The position numbers were made by a program, and so were the translations under genes. From an uncultured Romboutsia sp. (lineage in GTDB: Bacteria; Bacillota; Clostridia; Peptostreptococcales; Peptostreptococcaceae), in NCBI GenBank assembly GCA_937880075.1, contig CALFLM010000051.1, positions 1 to 14,109 on the forward strand: a stretch of 14,109 bases of DNA. Direction: 5' to 3'. The notes below the pieces were generated by a model. It saw only the letters and a program-made list of their open reading frames with translations, was not told where the DNA came from and did not search any database. Positions 1 through 7,306 of the stretch are shown here, piece after piece. The first letter of the stretch is position 1. Each line of letters begins with the position of its first letter.

Positions 1-120
1 ATTTGATTACCTGCTCAGATAAATCTAATCTGAATATCTGGCTTGGTTTGTTTAGCTTCAATTATATAAATTAACCTACTGTTTAATTTTCAAAGTTCTT
101 TCTTTGTCCTCTCTTGGATA
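1..120 (-). other. Probable rRNA operon 5' leader (16S gene expected just outside the window)
   Basis: Read on the minus strand, the transcript from the strong promoter at 127-155 contains CTTTGAAAATTAAACAG (complement of 79-95). This resembles the boxA-type antitermination segment found in Firmicutes rRNA leaders and spacers. A small hairpin with arms at 16-20 and 28-32 follows, and no open reading frame is present. The combination of a near-consensus promoter, an A-rich upstream tract and the boxA-like leader suggests that 16S rRNA starts a few tens of bases beyond base 1. No mature rRNA sequence is in the window, so the assignment is inferred. A tRNA cluster or other stable RNA operon is the alternative. 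Confidence 0.5.
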
Positions 121-200
121 AGTATTATTATATTACCTCTTTTTTATACAGTCAATACTTTTTTTTTAATTTTTTCTATTTTTTTTATTTTTTTCTTCGT
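120..200 (-). promoter_or_regulatory. Strong sigma-A promoter, rRNA type, directed leftwards
   Basis: On the minus strand TTGACT (150-155) is followed after exactly 17 bases by a perfect TATAAT (127-132). Upstream (156-200) is an almost uninterrupted A-rich tract on that strand, which fits an UP element. The predicted start of transcription is near 120. Box quality, spacing and the A tract are all typical of stable-RNA promoters. Confidence 0.75.
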
Positions 201-244
201 TGGCTATACTTATACATTCTTAAACTGCACATATTATGCTCAAA

Positions 245-273
245 TTGTGAAAAAATATAATAAGATTTATAAT
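245..273 (+). promoter_or_regulatory. Promoter of the 63-aa gene
   Basis: TTGTGA (245-250, 4 of 6 to consensus), a 17-base spacer, and a perfect TATAAT (268-273). The start of transcription would fall about 15-20 bases before the ribosome binding site of the gene at 297. It is divergent from the rRNA-type promoter. Confidence 0.5.
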
Positions 274-296
274 ATTTTTAATAAGGAGATGATGTT

Positions 297-488
297 ATGT
301 CCGATTTTAATACTCTAAAAAATTTATATGAGGATGGATATAGATGTATTTATTGTGATAAATTAGAAAATAATCATACTATTTATCTAAAAAATTTTGA
401 TAATGAAAACTCTAAAGTAATAGAATTAGAAGATGAACATGAATTTTCTCAATTTCAAGATTATATTAACGATTTAAGAATGACTTAA
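297..488 (+). CDS. Small acidic hypothetical protein with a CxxC pair (63 aa)
   Basis: I do not recognise a family. The start is well supported: AAGGAG at 283-288 lies 8 bases before the ATG, and a promoter with a perfect -10 box lies upstream. The protein is cytoplasmic in appearance, with no membrane segment or signal peptide. It has a single CxxC (C17, C20, in RCIYC) and an acidic C-terminal half rich in D, E and N. One CxxC pair could bind a metal as a dimer or be redox active, but nothing else supports either role. It stands alone, divergent from the stable-RNA promoter and convergent with the 40-aa gene at 592-714. A bidirectional hairpin terminator lies 62 bases after its stop. It is likely a real, lineage-restricted gene. 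Confidence 0.7.
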   Translation: MSDFNTLKNLYEDGYRCIYCDKLENNHTIYLKNFDNENSKVIELEDEHEFSQFQDYINDLRMT

Positions 489-550
489 TTAAATAAAATG
501 TATATTTAATTAGTTTCTTATTTAATATCATTTAACTTTTTGTATAGAAT

Positions 551-593
551 AAAATAAAAATGCATTAGGATTTTCCTAATGCATTTTTATTTT
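551..593. terminator. Bidirectional terminator, perfect 20-bp stem
   Basis: Arms 551-570 and 574-593 are perfectly complementary, with a 3-base loop. The core is TGCATTAGGA, flanked by A-rich and T-rich ends that supply a T-run in both directions. It lies between two convergent genes (297-488 plus; 592-714 minus). Its right arm touches the stop codon of the minus-strand 40-aa gene. Confidence 0.85.
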
Positions 594-714
594 ATTTGTT
601 TGTAACTACTTTCTTAATTAGCTGCAAAAGTTCTTCTCTATCTAACTTTAATCGTTTATTCTTCTTATCTTTATATTCTTGAAAGTTAACAACATTTGAT
701 ATATATTTACTCAT
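592..714 (-). CDS. 40-aa hypothetical basic protein
   Basis: Translation of the minus strand gives MSKYISNVVNFQEYKDKKNK followed by a basic and then amphipathic stretch ending VVTNK. It begins with ATG at 714, preceded by AGGAAG (722-727) seven bases upstream, and ends with TAA at 592-594. The first part is polar and lysine-rich (KDKKNKRLK). The second half (about residues 24-37, LDREELLQLIKKVV) could form one amphipathic helix. There is no membrane segment. The good ribosome binding site, the terminator directly at its stop and the otherwise empty interval support a real gene, but no family is recognised and no convincing promoter was seen. It could be a small regulatory or sporulation-type peptide; that is only a guess. 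Confidence 0.6.
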   Translation of the reverse strand: MSKYISNVVNFQEYKDKKNKRLKLDREELLQLIKKVVTNK

Positions 715-868
715 AAAATCACTTCCTATTAACAATTATTAACTTCTTTTATATCTTTAATTCTATAAAGTAGTTGCATTTCCTTTTATATTTTAAGGTT
801 ATTTTGTTAAATATGTTCACATTTTCCCTTATAAAATTATTTATAAAGCATTTTTAAATTTTATTAAC

Positions 869-2023
869 TTATTTGCTTATCTGCTCTTTAATCCATTTCA
901 AAGCAACATCTAATTGTTTTTCTTCATCTTTTTCCTCAATAGTCGGCTTTATACCTTTACCATTTATATATTCTCCATCTGGCGTAAAGTATTGAGCTGT
1001 CGTTAACTTATATCCTGTTCCATCCTTTAATTCTCTAACACTTTGAACCAGACCTTTACCAAAAGTAGTCGTTCCTATAGATATACCTGCTTCATTATCT
1101 ACAATAGCTCCCGTAAGTATTTCTGATGCAGACGCACTTCCTTCATTAGTTAACACTGCTATAGGTAATCCTAACTTCTCTTTATTTGATTTTAAGTATT
1201 CAGTATTACCTTTATTGTCCTTCGTATAAACTATAGTACCTTCTCCTATTAAGCTATCAGCTATATCTTTACATACGTTTAATAATCCACCTGGATTATC
1301 TCTCAGATCTATAACAAGTCCTTTTATATCACTTTTCTTTAATATACTTAGTGCTTTTTCAAACTCTTTATTTGTATGTTCACTAAATGATGTTATTTTT
1401 ATGTACCCTATATTATCATCTAACACTTTACCTTCTACTGTTTTAGATACTATTTCATCTCTTTTTACTTTAACGTCTAGTATCTGCTCACCTCTTTTTA
1501 TAGTTAATTCTACTTCTGTCCCTTTTTTACCTTTTATCATGGTAATAGCTTCATCAGAATTTTGAGCTGATACAACTTTGCCATCTACTTTTAATATCTT
1601 ATCTCCTGCCTTTATTCCACTCTTTTCTGCAGGAGATCCATCTATAGGTGCAATTATAGTTATATGATCATCATCCGATGTTGGGCTTATATACACACCT
1701 ATCCCTACAAATGAGCCACTAGTTTGTTCCTTTAGTTTCTCAAATTCTGCCTTAGTATAATATTGAGAATATGGATCATTTAATCCAGAAAACATTCCTT
1801 TTATTGCACCATCAACTAGTTTTGAATCTGATGTCTTTTGATAAAAATCTCCTTTCACTAATTCCTCTAACGCGATCATCTTATTATACTTTTTATACGC
1901 TTCATATATATCTTTGCTGATTACCACTTTACCTCCTAAAGCTATATTTAGTGTAGAAGTAATCATGAAGGTAATTACAACCAGCAACACACCGTATATT
2001 ATTGCTTTTTTCTTAGATATCAT
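869..2023 (-). CDS. S41 family C-terminal processing peptidase (CtpA/CtpB-like), membrane anchored
   Basis: Serine protease of the S41 (tail-specific/CtpB) family, acting outside the membrane. The 384-aa length is typical. Residues 7-28 form one N-terminal membrane segment that would anchor it with the catalytic part outside. A PDZ domain spans about 100-185 (GIGVYI; GSPAEKSGIKAGDKILKVDG). The peptidase core follows (VIDLRDNPGG at 238-246). By the spacing of Bacillus CtpB, the catalytic residues are S298 in GSASASEI, K323 in TFGKGLVQ and Q327; all are present. The C-terminal 30 residues are charged. AAGGAGAT precedes the ATG. It is transcribed alone, divergent from the cyclo-ligase gene. CtpB relatives process sporulation signalling proteins and others act in envelope quality control; which applies here cannot be read from the sequence. 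Confidence 0.93.
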   Translation of the reverse strand: MISKKKAIIYGVLLVVITFMITSTLNIALGGKVVISKDIYEAYKKYNKMIALEELVKGDFYQKTSDSKLVDGAIKGMFSGLNDPYSQYYTKAEFEKLKEQTSGSFVGIGVYISPTSDDDHITIIAPIDGSPAEKSGIKAGDKILKVDGKVVSAQNSDEAITMIKGKKGTEVELTIKRGEQILDVKVKRDEIVSKTVEGKVLDDNIGYIKITSFSEHTNKEFEKALSILKKSDIKGLVIDLRDNPGGLLNVCKDIADSLIGEGTIVYTKDNKGNTEYLKSNKEKLGLPIAVLTNEGSASASEILTGAIVDNEAGISIGTTTFGKGLVQSVRELKDGTGYKLTTAQYFTPDGEYINGKGIKPTIEEKDEEKQLDVALKWIKEQISK

Positions 2024-2056
2024 TAAATTGCATCTCCTTTACATAGTACTCTGTAT

Positions 2057-2062
2057 ATTATA
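2057..2062 (-). promoter_or_regulatory. Possible -10 box of the S41 protease gene
   Basis: On the minus strand TATAAT lies 34 bases before the ATG at 2023. No good -35 hexamer is seen 16-18 bases upstream, so the promoter is weakly supported or belongs to another sigma factor. Confidence 0.3.
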
Positions 2063-2188
2063 TTACAAGCTATTCTTTTTATTACTAATATCATTTATAT
2101 TGATTTAATTTATCCAAGCATACTAAAATTTATATTAGGATAATAAATATTATACATATTATACCATATAAAAAAAGGGGTCAATTTT

Positions 2189-2761
2189 ATGAAAAAAGAT
2201 TTCAGAAAAAAAATTATAAAACATAGAAATAATAAAAACACTGATTTTATATCTAAAAATTCTCAAATAATCACAGAAAAATTACTTTCAATGGAATGTA
2301 TAAAAAATTCCAATACTATTATGCTTTATTTAGATTTTAATAATGAAGTAAAAACAGACCAATTAATTACTAAGCTTATATATCTTAGAAAAACTGTTGC
2401 AGCTCCTGTGACTATAAAAGATGAAAGGAAACTTATACCATTTAAAGTTACTGATTTAAAAGATGGTATAAATATAGGCGCCTACGGTATAAGAGAACCA
2501 AAACAAGACCCATATAATAAATTAAATGTAAAAGACATTGATATTCTTATAGTTCCTGCAGTAGCTTATGATAAAAATTGCTACAGATTAGGATATGGCG
2601 GTGGATTTTACGATAGATTTATTGAACGCCTTAGAGATGATGCTATAACTATCGGTATAGCTTTTGATTTACAAGTATTTGATTCTATTCCTAAAGAAAA
2701 TCACGATGCTCAGTTAAATTATGTAATTACAGAAAATAATATGTATATAGGAAAGATTTAA
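2189..2761 (+). CDS. 5-formyltetrahydrofolate cyclo-ligase
   Basis: Converts 5-formyltetrahydrofolate to 5,10-methenyltetrahydrofolate using ATP (EC 6.3.3.2), returning a stored folate to one-carbon metabolism in the cytoplasm. The 190-aa length matches the family (YgfA/MTHFS). Diagnostic features are the basic N-terminus (KKDFRKKIIKHR), the substrate-pocket segment LDFNNEVKTDQLI (48-60), GIREP (100-104), DILIVPAVAYDKN (118-130) and the glycine-rich ATP/phosphate loop LGYGGGFYDRF (134-144). AAAGGGG precedes the ATG by 8-9 bases. It is monocistronic, divergent from the S41 protease, and converges on the Lon-like gene with a MITE-like element in between. There is no sign of truncation. Confidence 0.93.
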   Translation: MKKDFRKKIIKHRNNKNTDFISKNSQIITEKLLSMECIKNSNTIMLYLDFNNEVKTDQLITKLIYLRKTVAAPVTIKDERKLIPFKVTDLKDGINIGAYGIREPKQDPYNKLNVKDIDILIVPAVAYDKNCYRLGYGGGFYDRFIERLRDDAITIGIAFDLQVFDSIPKENHDAQLNYVITENNMYIGKI

Positions 2762-2771
2762 TATATATAAT

Positions 2772-2870
2772 GGGGCTGTCGCATTAAGAGTAAATAATAC
2801 AATATATAGTTATGTATAATTTGAATTAGCACAACATATTGTATATAATTTTTTTAGTGCGAAAGCCCAA
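2772..2870. mobile_element. MITE-like inverted-repeat element, about 97 bp
   Basis: The outer arms GGGCTGTCGCATTAA (2773-2787) and the complement of 2854-2868 (GGGCTTTCGCACTAA) agree at 13 of 15 positions. At exactly the same offset from each end, ATACAATAT (2797-2805) recurs inverted at 2836-2844. Over 38 positions per arm 27 match without a gap. There is no reading frame inside. The GGGGCTGTCGCA-type end resembles the ends of IS1182-like insertion sequences, as I recall them. No target-site duplication is evident, so it would be an old copy. It could also fold as a long hairpin between the two convergent genes, but neither side has the T-run of an intrinsic terminator. Confidence 0.5.
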
Positions 2871-2901
2871 TTTAAACTATTAAGATGTAATATATTATTT
2901 A

Positions 2902-5325
2902 TTAGTTGTCTTTTCCTTTACGTTCTTTATTATTTTTATTTTCCTTCTTATCTTCATCATCCTTAAAAGATTTTCTATATTTATCTAAATTTTCATTAAC
3001 CAATTTATCTATTTCTTCCATGCTTTTACCTGTAAGTATTTCTAATCCTTCTTCTATACTTTTTATTGCATATATATTAAATTTACCTTCTTTTATAGCT
3101 TCAACTACTTCATCTTTAAGAAGAAGGTTTTTAACATTTTGTATAGGCATCATAACTCCTTGATTACCGGTAAATCCTTTTATTTTACATACATCAAAGA
3201 ACCCTTCTATTTTTTCATTTATGCCACCTATTGGTTGTATTTCACCCTTTTGACTTACAGAACCTGTTACAGCTATATATTGCCTTATCGGTATATTTGC
3301 TATACTAGATATAATAGCATATAATTCTGTACTAGATGCACTATCACCATCCACTCCATTATAGTTTTGTTCAAATGTAATAGATGTAGTTATAGATAAT
3401 GGTTTTTCTTTCCCATATCTTGATCCTAAATATCCACTTAAAATTAAAACTCCCTTATCATGTATACTACCACTTTGTTTTATTTCTCTTTCTATATTTA
3501 TAACACCTCTTCTACCATTATATGTTGAAGCTGTTATTTTAGATGGCTTCCCAAAAGAATACTCCCCTGTTCCCATTACAGCTAGTCCGTTTATTTGTCC
3601 AACTTTTTCACCATCTATATCTATTAAAAGAGTTCCATCTTTAAACATCTCATTTAATTTTTCTTCATATTTATTGCTTCTATATTTCTTTTGATCTATA
3701 GCATTTTTTACATTTACTTCTGTTATATATAATTGATTTTCATCACTTATTGCATCTGCTTCATATATTATATCTAATATTTTATTGAACCTTGCTGTAA
3801 GCTTATCTTTGCTATCACTTACCCTAGTACTGTATTCAATCAGTTTTTCTACTGCCCCTTTAGTAAAATGCTTTATGTTTTCTTCTTTACACATATTAGC
3901 TATTAATTGAGCTGTTTTATATATATTTTCTTCATTCTTATCTATTTCTATATCAAAATCTGCCATTATTTTAAATAAATTTCTAAAGTCCTCTTCATGT
4001 GTATAAAGAATACTATAAAAATAATTATCTCCAATTAATATAACTTTAGTATCTAATTCTATAGGTTCTGGCTTTAAAGTAGATGTTACTAAATAACCAT
4101 ACTGCTTGTTTATAGATTCAATAGATATAGTTCCTGTCTTTAGAGATCTTTTTAGACAATCCCAAGAAAATGGATTTGATAATAGATCCTTTACATTTAA
4201 TATTAAATATCCTCCATTAGCTTTATGTAAAGCTCCTGGTTTTATTTCCATAAAGCTTGTTGTTAAAGCTCCTATTTCATTTTTATATTCTACACATCCA
4301 GCAAGGTTATAGTATGTAGGATTACTCTCTGTTATAATCTTACACTTATCACACTCACTATTATCTATAAATAAATTAACCTTATATTTATTAAAGAATT
4401 TATCTTGATTTTTAGGAGTCATAATACCTAACATAGCCATATGGTTTTGTTTATTGTCCTCATCATCTTCTTTAAATTTATCTATATTTGTTACTATATC
4501 TATACCTAAATCATCTATATATTTTTTTATCTTTTCATCTTTTCCGTACTTATTGATTAAGTATTGATTATAGAAACTAACAAGGCTTTTTCCCACAGTT
4601 TTATCTAATTCTTTCATTTTATTCTTGTATGACTCTTCACACATCTTTATCTTATCTATGTAATCTTTACTGTCTTGATTTAACTTCAATCCTGCTTCTC
4701 GTATCTTTTGAATCTCAACTGCAGTAAGAGTTCCAAGTTCACTATCTTGCATAAGCTCTCCATTTTCTTTCATAGGAATACTCATTAATCCTCTATCTGT
4801 AACTTGGAATTTAAATCCTCTTGGTCTTGCAAATTCATTTAATTCTTTTATTATATTTTCAATATTAGTTTCTAATTCACTCATTAATATTCTACTATGA
4901 TATTCATACTCCTTTGAGTTAAATATCTTTGGAACTTCATTTTTTAACTTATCTACGATATCTTCTATATCCTTTTTAAATTCCTTACCTTCTCCAGGCT
5001 TAAAAGATAATGCTATTGGCTCATTTGTATTTTTAAAGTTATTTACGTATACCCAGTCTTTCAAATTATCGTTAGACTTAAAGTTCTTTTCAATTAAATT
5101 ATAAGTATAACTTGTTCTTCCTATTCCACTTGCTCCTGCTACATATATGTTATATCCTTTTTGTTTCATTTTTAGTCCGAATTCTATAGCTTGAACAGCT
5201 CTATTCTGACCTATTATTTCTCTTATAGGTACTATTTCCTCTGTCGTCTTAAAGTCTATATTGTCTAATGCATTTTTACACTTTAAATCTTCTATACTGA
5301 CTTTATATTTATCTACATCTAACAT
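2902..5325 (-). CDS. Lon-like AAA+ ATP-dependent protease (LonB/LonC-type, AAA_32 plus Lon C-terminal protease domain)
   Basis: Predicted soluble ATP-dependent serine protease of the Lon-related group with an N-terminal AAA_32-type ATPase and no classical Lon N-domain. The 807 residues fit that group. The P-loop is GASGIGRTS (64-72), with R70 where Lon has lysine. A long helical charged insert follows (about 115-290). The rest of the ATPase includes GGYLILNVKDLL (371-382) and TARFNKI (510-516). The protease domain covers about 560-770: S662 in GVDGDSASS and K705 in GGINEKIEG form the Ser-Lys dyad, 43 residues apart as in E. coli Lon. The last 25 residues are a lysine/glutamate-rich tail. AGAGGTG precedes the ATG. 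It is monocistronic. Substrates are unknown; there is no membrane segment of the archaeal LonB type. Confidence 0.9.
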   Translation of the reverse strand: MLDVDKYKVSIEDLKCKNALDNIDFKTTEEIVPIREIIGQNRAVQAIEFGLKMKQKGYNIYVAGASGIGRTSYTYNLIEKNFKSNDNLKDWVYVNNFKNTNEPIALSFKPGEGKEFKKDIEDIVDKLKNEVPKIFNSKEYEYHSRILMSELETNIENIIKELNEFARPRGFKFQVTDRGLMSIPMKENGELMQDSELGTLTAVEIQKIREAGLKLNQDSKDYIDKIKMCEESYKNKMKELDKTVGKSLVSFYNQYLINKYGKDEKIKKYIDDLGIDIVTNIDKFKEDDEDNKQNHMAMLGIMTPKNQDKFFNKYKVNLFIDNSECDKCKIITESNPTYYNLAGCVEYKNEIGALTTSFMEIKPGALHKANGGYLILNVKDLLSNPFSWDCLKRSLKTGTISIESINKQYGYLVTSTLKPEPIELDTKVILIGDNYFYSILYTHEEDFRNLFKIMADFDIEIDKNEENIYKTAQLIANMCKEENIKHFTKGAVEKLIEYSTRVSDSKDKLTARFNKILDIIYEADAISDENQLYITEVNVKNAIDQKKYRSNKYEEKLNEMFKDGTLLIDIDGEKVGQINGLAVMGTGEYSFGKPSKITASTYNGRRGVINIEREIKQSGSIHDKGVLILSGYLGSRYGKEKPLSITTSITFEQNYNGVDGDSASSTELYAIISSIANIPIRQYIAVTGSVSQKGEIQPIGGINEKIEGFFDVCKIKGFTGNQGVMMPIQNVKNLLLKDEVVEAIKEGKFNIYAIKSIEEGLEILTGKSMEEIDKLVNENLDKYRKSFKDDEDKKENKNNKERKGKDN

Positions 5326-5473
5326 TTATTCACCTCTAGATATTATTTTAATTTATATTTTTCCCTACTTTTTATAAATAATTTATTTAAATTTATATAA
5401 TTAATTTAATTAAATTTATTTTATGCATTCTGACTTCCATTAAATAGCTAAATATAAAATATTTAAAACCAAT

Positions 5474-5569
5474 AAAAAATTCACTTCGCTTGAGCAACAT
5501 GTCATAAAAACACTTCATGTCATAAACAATATATCCTCAATACCGCTTAATATACATCCGTTGATTAAA
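5474..5569. repeat. Dispersed intergenic repeat, copy A (96 nt)
   Basis: This noncoding stretch aligns without a gap to 9692-9787, with 73 of 96 bases identical by my count. Well-conserved blocks include AAAAAATTCACTT, TTCATGT, ATATAT and ATACATCC. Copy A also holds an internal direct repeat ATGTCATAAA (from about 5509 and earlier near 5499). It lies between the dapB terminator (upstream in the minus direction) and the start of the Lon-like gene 148 bases further on. Read on the minus strand it ends in a run of six T. No reading frame or known RNA family is recognised. Confidence 0.7.
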
Positions 5570-5607
5570 AATAAATGCTACCCAATAATATTAATCATTA
5601 GGTAGCA
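5565..5607 (-). terminator. Terminator of the lysC-asd-dapA-dapB operon
   Basis: The inverted repeat TGCTACC (5576-5582) / GGTAGCA (5601-5607), extended by a further AAT/ATT pairing, is followed on the minus strand by TTTATTTTT. It starts 15 bases after the dapB stop codon. Good intrinsic terminator form. Confidence 0.8.
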
Positions 5608-5621
5608 CTCCTTTTAATTTA

Positions 5622-6383
5622 CTAACTATTATTTATTAAATTATTCATATCATATAACCCATTTTTTTTATCTAAAATATATTCTGCTGCTTTTATAGAT
5701 CCTTGAGCAAAAACTTTTTTAGATAAAGCTGTGTGTTTTATCTCTATAATCTCATCTAATCCTGCAAACATTACTGTATGCTCACCTGATATTGTTCCTC
5801 CACGAATTGCGTGTATTCCTATTTCTTTTTCTTTTCGCTTTGCATAATTTCCACTTCTTCCATAATTAAATTCCATTGAATCATCTAATTCTTTATTTAT
5901 AGCATTAGCTATCATTTTTGCAGTTCCACTAGGAGCATCAACTTTTTTATTATGGTGTTTTTCTATTATTTCTATATCAGTTATATCACCTAATGTATTA
6001 GTTGCTTGTTTTGATAAATTTATTAATACATTTACACCTAATGACATATTTGAAGACTTAAATATTCTTGTTAATTTAGATGCTTCTTTTATTTTATTTT
6101 CTTCTTCTTCACTAAATCCAGTAGTTGCTATCACAATCGCAATATTATTACCTACCGAGTATTCAAGTAATCCATTTAAATTAGAGGGCTTTGAAAAATC
6201 TATTATAACATCACATTCTTCTTTTACTAATAATGGTGATTCATATACCGGATAGGTATTTTTATATAAATTTATATTTTTATCTATTCCCGCAACTATT
6301 GTCATGCCTTCCATTTCATCTATAATTTTAGTTAAAACTCTGCCCATTGCTCCATTGCATCCACTAACAACTACATTTATCAT
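5622..6383 (-). CDS. dapB: 4-hydroxy-tetrahydrodipicolinate reductase
   Basis: NAD(P)H-dependent reduction of hydroxy-tetrahydrodipicolinate to tetrahydrodipicolinate (EC 1.17.1.8), the second committed step to diaminopimelate and lysine. The 253 residues are in the usual range. The Rossmann dinucleotide loop is GCNGAMGR (8-15). IATTGF (85-90) lies at the nicotinamide pocket. The family signature EKHHNKKVDAPSGTA (141-155) supplies H143 and K147, matching the catalytic H159/K163 of the E. coli enzyme. RGGTISGEHTV (194-204) is the conserved C-terminal loop. AGAGGTGAT precedes the ATG. It is the last gene of the operon, 23 bases after dapA, and is followed by a strong terminator. It looks intact. 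Confidence 0.96.
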   Translation of the reverse strand: MINVVVSGCNGAMGRVLTKIIDEMEGMTIVAGIDKNINLYKNTYPVYESPLLVKEECDVIIDFSKPSNLNGLLEYSVGNNIAIVIATTGFSEEEENKIKEASKLTRIFKSSNMSLGVNVLINLSKQATNTLGDITDIEIIEKHHNKKVDAPSGTAKMIANAINKELDDSMEFNYGRSGNYAKRKEKEIGIHAIRGGTISGEHTVMFAGLDEIIEIKHTALSKKVFAQGSIKAAEYILDKKNGLYDMNNLINNS

Positions 6384-6406
6384 CTTATCACCTCTGTTAT
6401 TTTGAA

Positions 6407-7294
6407 TTAATCTATTTTAATTCTATATTTCATCATATTATTACGTAATATCTCTAAGTTTTGTTTACTTATATCTGTTAATGGAAGTCTAAGTTCTCCT
6501 GCTTCCATTCCCATCAAGTTCATAGCTGCTTTAACTGGTATTGGATTAACTTCTATAAATAATGAGCTTACTAATTCATTTACACTTAGTTGTAATTTTC
6601 TCGATTCTTGAACATCTCCTGATAAATATTTTTCTACTATATCATGAGTTTCTTTAGGTAATACATTGGCTAAAACAGATATAACACCACTTCCACCAAG
6701 AGATAGTATAGGAACTATTTGGTCATCATTTCCACTATATATCGTGAAATCTTCTCCACACAATCTAGCTATTTCAGCAACTTGACTTATATCTCCACTA
6801 GCTTCTTTTATTGCTACTATATTTTCAACCTTAGAAAGTCTCTCTACTGTGCTTGGTTTTATATTAACTCCAGTTCTTCCAGGTACATTATAAAGTATTA
6901 TTGGTAAATCTACACTATTAGCTATAGTCGTATAATGTTTTATCAATCCATCTTGAGTTGATTTATTATAGTATGGTGTTACTATTAATAATCCATCTAC
7001 TCCTACGCTTTGACAATATTTACTTAGTTCTATTGAATATGCAGTATTATTACTTCCACTACCTGCTATAACAGGTATTCTTTTATTAACTTTATCTACT
7101 ACAAATTTTATAGTTGTTTTTCTTTCTTCATCTGTCATAGTCGCAGATTCTCCGGTTGTTCCACATACTATTATTGCATCTGTTTTATTTGCTATATGCC
7201 ATTCTATCAATTCTCCCATTTTTTCATAATTAACCTTACCATCTTTAAAAGGTGTAACAAGAGCTACTCCAGATCCTTCAAATAATTTTTTCAT
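6407..7294 (-). CDS. dapA: 4-hydroxy-tetrahydrodipicolinate synthase
   Basis: Condenses pyruvate with aspartate semialdehyde (EC 4.3.3.7), the branch point towards lysine, diaminopimelate and dipicolinate. The 295 residues form a complete TIM barrel of the DapA/NAL family. The Schiff-base lysine is K163 in AIKEASGD. Y135 in LYNVPGRTG, T46/T47 in CGTTGES, Y108/Y109 in TPYYN and R140 complete the active site. The presence of GTTGE and the operon context argue for true DapA over other aldolases of the family. An AGGGGG motif precedes the ATG, 12 bases after the asd stop. Allosteric lysine inhibition is common in the family but cannot be judged with certainty here. Confidence 0.96.
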   Translation of the reverse strand: MKKLFEGSGVALVTPFKDGKVNYEKMGELIEWHIANKTDAIIVCGTTGESATMTDEERKTTIKFVVDKVNKRIPVIAGSGSNNTAYSIELSKYCQSVGVDGLLIVTPYYNKSTQDGLIKHYTTIANSVDLPIILYNVPGRTGVNIKPSTVERLSKVENIVAIKEASGDISQVAEIARLCGEDFTIYSGNDDQIVPILSLGGSGVISVLANVLPKETHDIVEKYLSGDVQESRKLQLSVNELVSSLFIEVNPIPVKAAMNLMGMEAGELRLPLTDISKQNLEILRNNMMKYRIKID

Positions 7295-7306
7295 AATAAA
7301 AGCCCC

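Noticed and set aside
1914..2108. Plus-strand 64-codon frame across the start of the S41 protease gene
   Set aside because: No ribosome binding site; it is a shadow of the AT-rich antisense of the signal-anchor and promoter region.
2772..2870. Simple intrinsic terminator for the convergent genes
   Set aside because: The arms are long and imperfect, the loop is large and neither side ends in a T-run; a MITE-like remnant explains the matched offsets better.
2906..4312. Plus-strand frames opposite the Lon-like gene (2906-3163, 3139-3324, 4106-4312)
   Set aside because: Antisense shadows of a strongly conserved protein with low-complexity F/Y/S-rich translations and no ribosome binding sites.
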